From a bacterium (lineage in GTDB: Bacteria; Blakebacterota; Blakebacteria; Blakebacterales; Blakebacteraceae), in assembly GCA_025774205.1 (NCBI GenBank), contig JALGWK010000092.1, positions 1-8,325 on the forward strand: a stretch of DNA of 8,325 nt, written 5' to 3'. The position numbers and the translations under genes are program-made. The notes beneath the pieces are model-generated. The model was not told the origin of the DNA. It made no database searches and was given only the letters and a program-made list of their open reading frames with translations. This document shows, one piece after another, positions 6,307 through 8,325 of this stretch. Positions within the stretch are counted from its first letter, which is position 1. Each line of letters starts with the position of its first letter.

Positions 6307-7860
6307 ATGTCGTACACCAAGGTCAACGCGAGCGCTGCAACGCTCTCGAAAAACCGCACCGAAGACGCCATCACGACCATTTCCGGGATGTGCGCGACCT
6401 GTGTGGACGGCTGCGTCGGGATGTGCGAGATCGGCAAATCCGCATATCGTGGAGCGGAAATGATCTACCCGCAGCCCTTCGGCATCATCACCGCTGCATC
6501 CGAGAAGGATTACCCGATCGACTACAGCCACCTGACCATCCTCGGGACCGCCAAGGGCGCTCACGGGATCGAGGAGGACAGTGACAAGGCGATCTTCCCG
6601 AACGTGAAGCTGGAACGGGAGATCGGAGTTGACAACAAGTTCACAGTCGGCCTCCCCTTCATCATCGCCGGTATGGGATCCACCAACGTCGCCGCCAGGA
6701 ACTGGGAAGGCCTCTCCATCGGAGCAGCCCTTCAGGGCGTACCCCTTACCATCGGTGAGAATGTGGTGGGGATGGACATGCAGTCCGAATTCAAGGACGG
6801 CAGGGTGTTGAAATCCCCCGGGCTCGAGAGCCGCGTGAAACCTTATCAGGATTGGCAGATCGACGGCAAAGGCGATGTGATCCTGCAGGCAAATATCGAG
6901 GACACACGTCTGGGCGTCCAGGAGTACGCAATCGAAAAGCTCGGTGTCAAAACTGCCGAACTGAAGTGGGGTCAGGGTGCCAAGGACATCGGTGGCGAAG
7001 TCATGATCACCAACCTTGAGAAGGCGCAGGAGCTATACAAGCGTGGTTACGTGGTTCTCCCCAACCCCACTGACCCCATTGTGATCGAATCATTCAAGTC
7101 GGGCGTCTTTCACGAGTTTGAGCGGCACAGCCGTGTCGGCATGATCAACGAGGAAGACTTCATGGCCCGTGTCGAGGAACTGAGGGCAGCCGGCGCACAG
7201 CGTCCTGCCGACCTGGCCAGAGCGGTCAAGTGGGCCTCCCAGGCACGACTCGACCTGCTGACGGTCGACGGTGCCGGGGGCGGAACCGGCATGAGCCCCT
7301 GGCGCATGATGAACGAGTGGGGTGTCCCGATTGTCGAGCTGCACAGCCTGACTCACAACATGGCAAAGCACCTTGACGAGAAGGGTGAGTTCGTGCCCGA
7401 TATCGCCTTCGCGGGTGGATTCACCTTCGAAGACATGATCTTCAAGGGACTCTCGCTCGGCGCGCCGTACACCAAACTGATCGCGATGGCGCGTTCGCCG
7501 CTGGCGGCCGCCATGGTCGGAAAGACCCTGGGCAAACACATGGCCGACGGCGCGATGCCCGTCTTCGTGGGCCGCTTCGGCACCACGCCGGAAGAGGTGT
7601 TCATCACGGCTCCCGAACTGAAGGACCTCGTTGGTCCGGAACGTTTCAAGGAGATGCCGACCGGCGCCATGGGTGTCTACACCTACTTCAGCCGGCTGGC
7701 ACAGGGCCTGCGCCAGATCATGGCCGGTGAGCGCAAGTTCAACCTCGACGTCATCACGCGTGATGATGTGGCCTGCCTGACGCGGGAATCCGCCGACGTC
7801 ACCGGGCTGCCCTACATCACCGAGGTGGACGCCAAAGAGGTCGAGGCGATTCTCGGATAA
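6307..7860 (+). CDS. FMN-binding glutamate-synthase-like (GltB central domain) protein
   Basis: A 517-residue protein of the FMN-binding glutamate synthase family, consisting of the (beta/alpha)8 synthase domain alone. It has no N-terminal glutamine amidotransferase domain and no GltB C-terminal beta-helix. Family signatures are ELKWGQGAKDIGGE (218-231), the glycine-rich TVDGAGGGTGMSP (319-331) and AFAGGFTFEDMIFKGLSLGA (377-396), the last two forming the flavin phosphate site. The three-Cys [3Fe-4S] site after this domain in canonical GltB is absent. Instead four cysteines cluster near the N-terminus (C29-x2-C32-x3-C36-x3-C40) and may hold a [4Fe-4S] cluster; the only other Cys is C490. The ATG at 6307 is preferred over an in-frame GTG at 6283 because AGGAGGA is ideally placed. 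Its position at the end of a diaphorase operon suggests it is the catalytic subunit, receiving or giving electrons through the HoxU-like protein. The substrate is unknown; glutamate formation cannot be assumed. Confidence 0.88.
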   Translation: MSYTKVNASAATLSKNRTEDAITTISGMCATCVDGCVGMCEIGKSAYRGAEMIYPQPFGIITAASEKDYPIDYSHLTILGTAKGAHGIEEDSDKAIFPNVKLEREIGVDNKFTVGLPFIIAGMGSTNVAARNWEGLSIGAALQGVPLTIGENVVGMDMQSEFKDGRVLKSPGLESRVKPYQDWQIDGKGDVILQANIEDTRLGVQEYAIEKLGVKTAELKWGQGAKDIGGEVMITNLEKAQELYKRGYVVLPNPTDPIVIESFKSGVFHEFERHSRVGMINEEDFMARVEELRAAGAQRPADLARAVKWASQARLDLLTVDGAGGGTGMSPWRMMNEWGVPIVELHSLTHNMAKHLDEKGEFVPDIAFAGGFTFEDMIFKGLSLGAPYTKLIAMARSPLAAAMVGKTLGKHMADGAMPVFVGRFGTTPEEVFITAPELKDLVGPERFKEMPTGAMGVYTYFSRLAQGLRQIMAGERKFNLDVITRDDVACLTRESADVTGLPYITEVDAKEVEAILG

Positions 7861-7887
7861 TTCTCCGGGAAGTTTCTTCTGGAAAAG

Positions 7888-7921
7888 GGTCTGTCGGTTA
7901 CCGCCGGCAGGCCTTTTTTTT
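7888..7921 (+). terminator. Rho-independent terminator of the oxidoreductase operon
   Basis: GGTCTGTCGG (7888-7897) pairs with CCGGCAGGCC (7904-7913) over ten positions, including two G-U pairs, around a 6-base loop. Eight T residues follow (7914-7921). It begins 27 bases after the stop codon of the GltB-like gene. This is a textbook intrinsic terminator in the plus direction. It also borders the decayed minus-strand gene on its right. Confidence 0.9.
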
Positions 7922-8221
7922 AGATCGATCGGAGTGTCTCTGAATATCTGTTCGAGGAACGCTTCTCTCGCTGAAGGATCACGCAGACGCTCATCATCTT
8001 CCACAGGCCGGCCGCGCATGCGTTCCATGAAGCATCCCGTAAAGATTCCGGGACCCTCAAGGCAGTGATTTCCGTCGGGATCAACGACCGGTATATGTCT
8101 GATGCCGCATGAGGAGGATATCGGTCAGATAACGGTCGTGCTTGTGCCCGCCGTCGTAACGGACCTCCTCGCCCAGCAGGCAGGCGCTGATGCCCAGCCG
8201 GATCTCCCCATCGCTCTCCAT
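7922..8221 (-). pseudogene. Decayed DUF523-family gene (internal deletion, frame change, lost 3' end)
   Basis: Two pieces of a DUF523 (YbgA-related, function unknown) protein lie in order but in different frames. The first runs from an ATG at 8221 and carries the family N-terminus IRLGISACLLGEEVRYDGGH through YLTDIL, then meets a stop at 8081 after 46 codons. The second, in another frame from about 8118 leftwards, reads SSSCGIR...GPGIFTGCFMERMR and RPVEDDERLRDPSAREAFLEQIF. This matches the later part of the family (the SPSCG and LPVEEEGRL-DP-LRE-F motifs). Roughly 70-80 codons expected between them are missing. The 3' part, where longer members continue into DUF1722, is also gone: the frame runs straight into the reverse of the plus-strand terminator. 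I infer a non-functional remnant. An assembly error could explain the internal deletion but not easily the lost end. Confidence 0.75.
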
Positions 8222-8262
8222 CGTCTTTTCCCGTCCTTCCCTGATCCGTCACAACCTCCCCC

Positions 8263-8325
8263 TCAATCACCCTCCCCCTCTGTCAGCATCTCCTCGACCT
8301 TCCGGCGCCAGTCTGGAGTCCGTTT
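8263..8325 (-). CDS. C-terminal end of an upstream minus-strand gene (partial)
   Basis: Reading in from the right edge on the minus strand, a frame is open for 20 codons (ending VEEMLTEGEGD) and stops with TGA at 8265-8263. The stop is 41 bases before the DUF523 remnant's ATG. The acidic, helix-like tail looks like a normal protein end, but 20 residues are too few to name a family or to be sure it is coding. Confidence 0.35.
   Translation of the reverse strand, partial: KRTPDWRRKVEEMLTEGEGD

Noticed and set aside
6307-7860. Complete glutamate synthase large subunit (gltB)
   Set aside because: Only the FMN synthase domain is present. The glutamine amidotransferase domain, the C-terminal beta-helix domain and the [3Fe-4S] cysteines of GltB are missing, so the gene symbol and reaction are not justified.

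Overview
The window looks like a chromosomal segment of a GC-rich anaerobic or facultative bacterium with a Gram-negative envelope. Evidence for this is a lipobox-bearing lipoprotein, a c-di-GMP phosphodiesterase, cobalamin use, and an iron-sulfur/flavin NAD(H) oxidoreductase operon. The lipoprotein's style (short signal peptide, low-complexity linker, TPR-like start) recalls FCB-group candidate phyla such as Krumholzibacteriota or Eisenbacteria, but that placement is a guess. There are no rRNA or tRNA genes, CRISPR arrays or insertion sequences.

Left third (minus strand, reading right to left from about 2.76 kb to base 1): a probable sigma-70-type promoter, then a GAF plus HD-GYP phosphodiesterase, a PduO-type ATP:cob(I)alamin adenosyltransferase, and a lipoprotein gene cut by the left edge. 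The tight spacing (8 and 52 bases) suggests one transcript.

Divergent spacer (2695-3134): about 440 bases, locally AT-rich, with a promoter candidate in each direction, a long inverted repeat and a 10-base palindrome next to the forward -35 element. I see no convincing gene in it.

Centre and right (plus strand, 3135-7860): four genes encode a soluble NuoEFG/HydABC-like module. They are a NuoE/HydC-like [2Fe-2S] subunit, a NuoF/HydB-like flavoprotein with extra N- and C-terminal Fe-S domains, a HoxU/NuoG-like ferredoxin subunit with an unusual Cys-rich tail, and a stand-alone FMN-binding glutamate-synthase-like (GltB central domain) protein. The first three overlap by ATGA junctions. The fourth follows 45 bases later with a strong ribosome-binding site, and a strong intrinsic terminator closes the operon. 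No hydrogenase H-cluster, NiFe or formate-dehydrogenase subunit is present, so the GltB-like protein sits where the catalytic subunit would be. My main hypothesis is an NAD(H)- and possibly ferredoxin-linked, perhaps electron-bifurcating, oxidoreductase of unknown substrate.

Right edge (minus strand): a decayed DUF523-family gene with an internal deletion, a frame change and a lost 3' end that runs into the terminator. The last codons of an upstream minus-strand gene lie beyond it.
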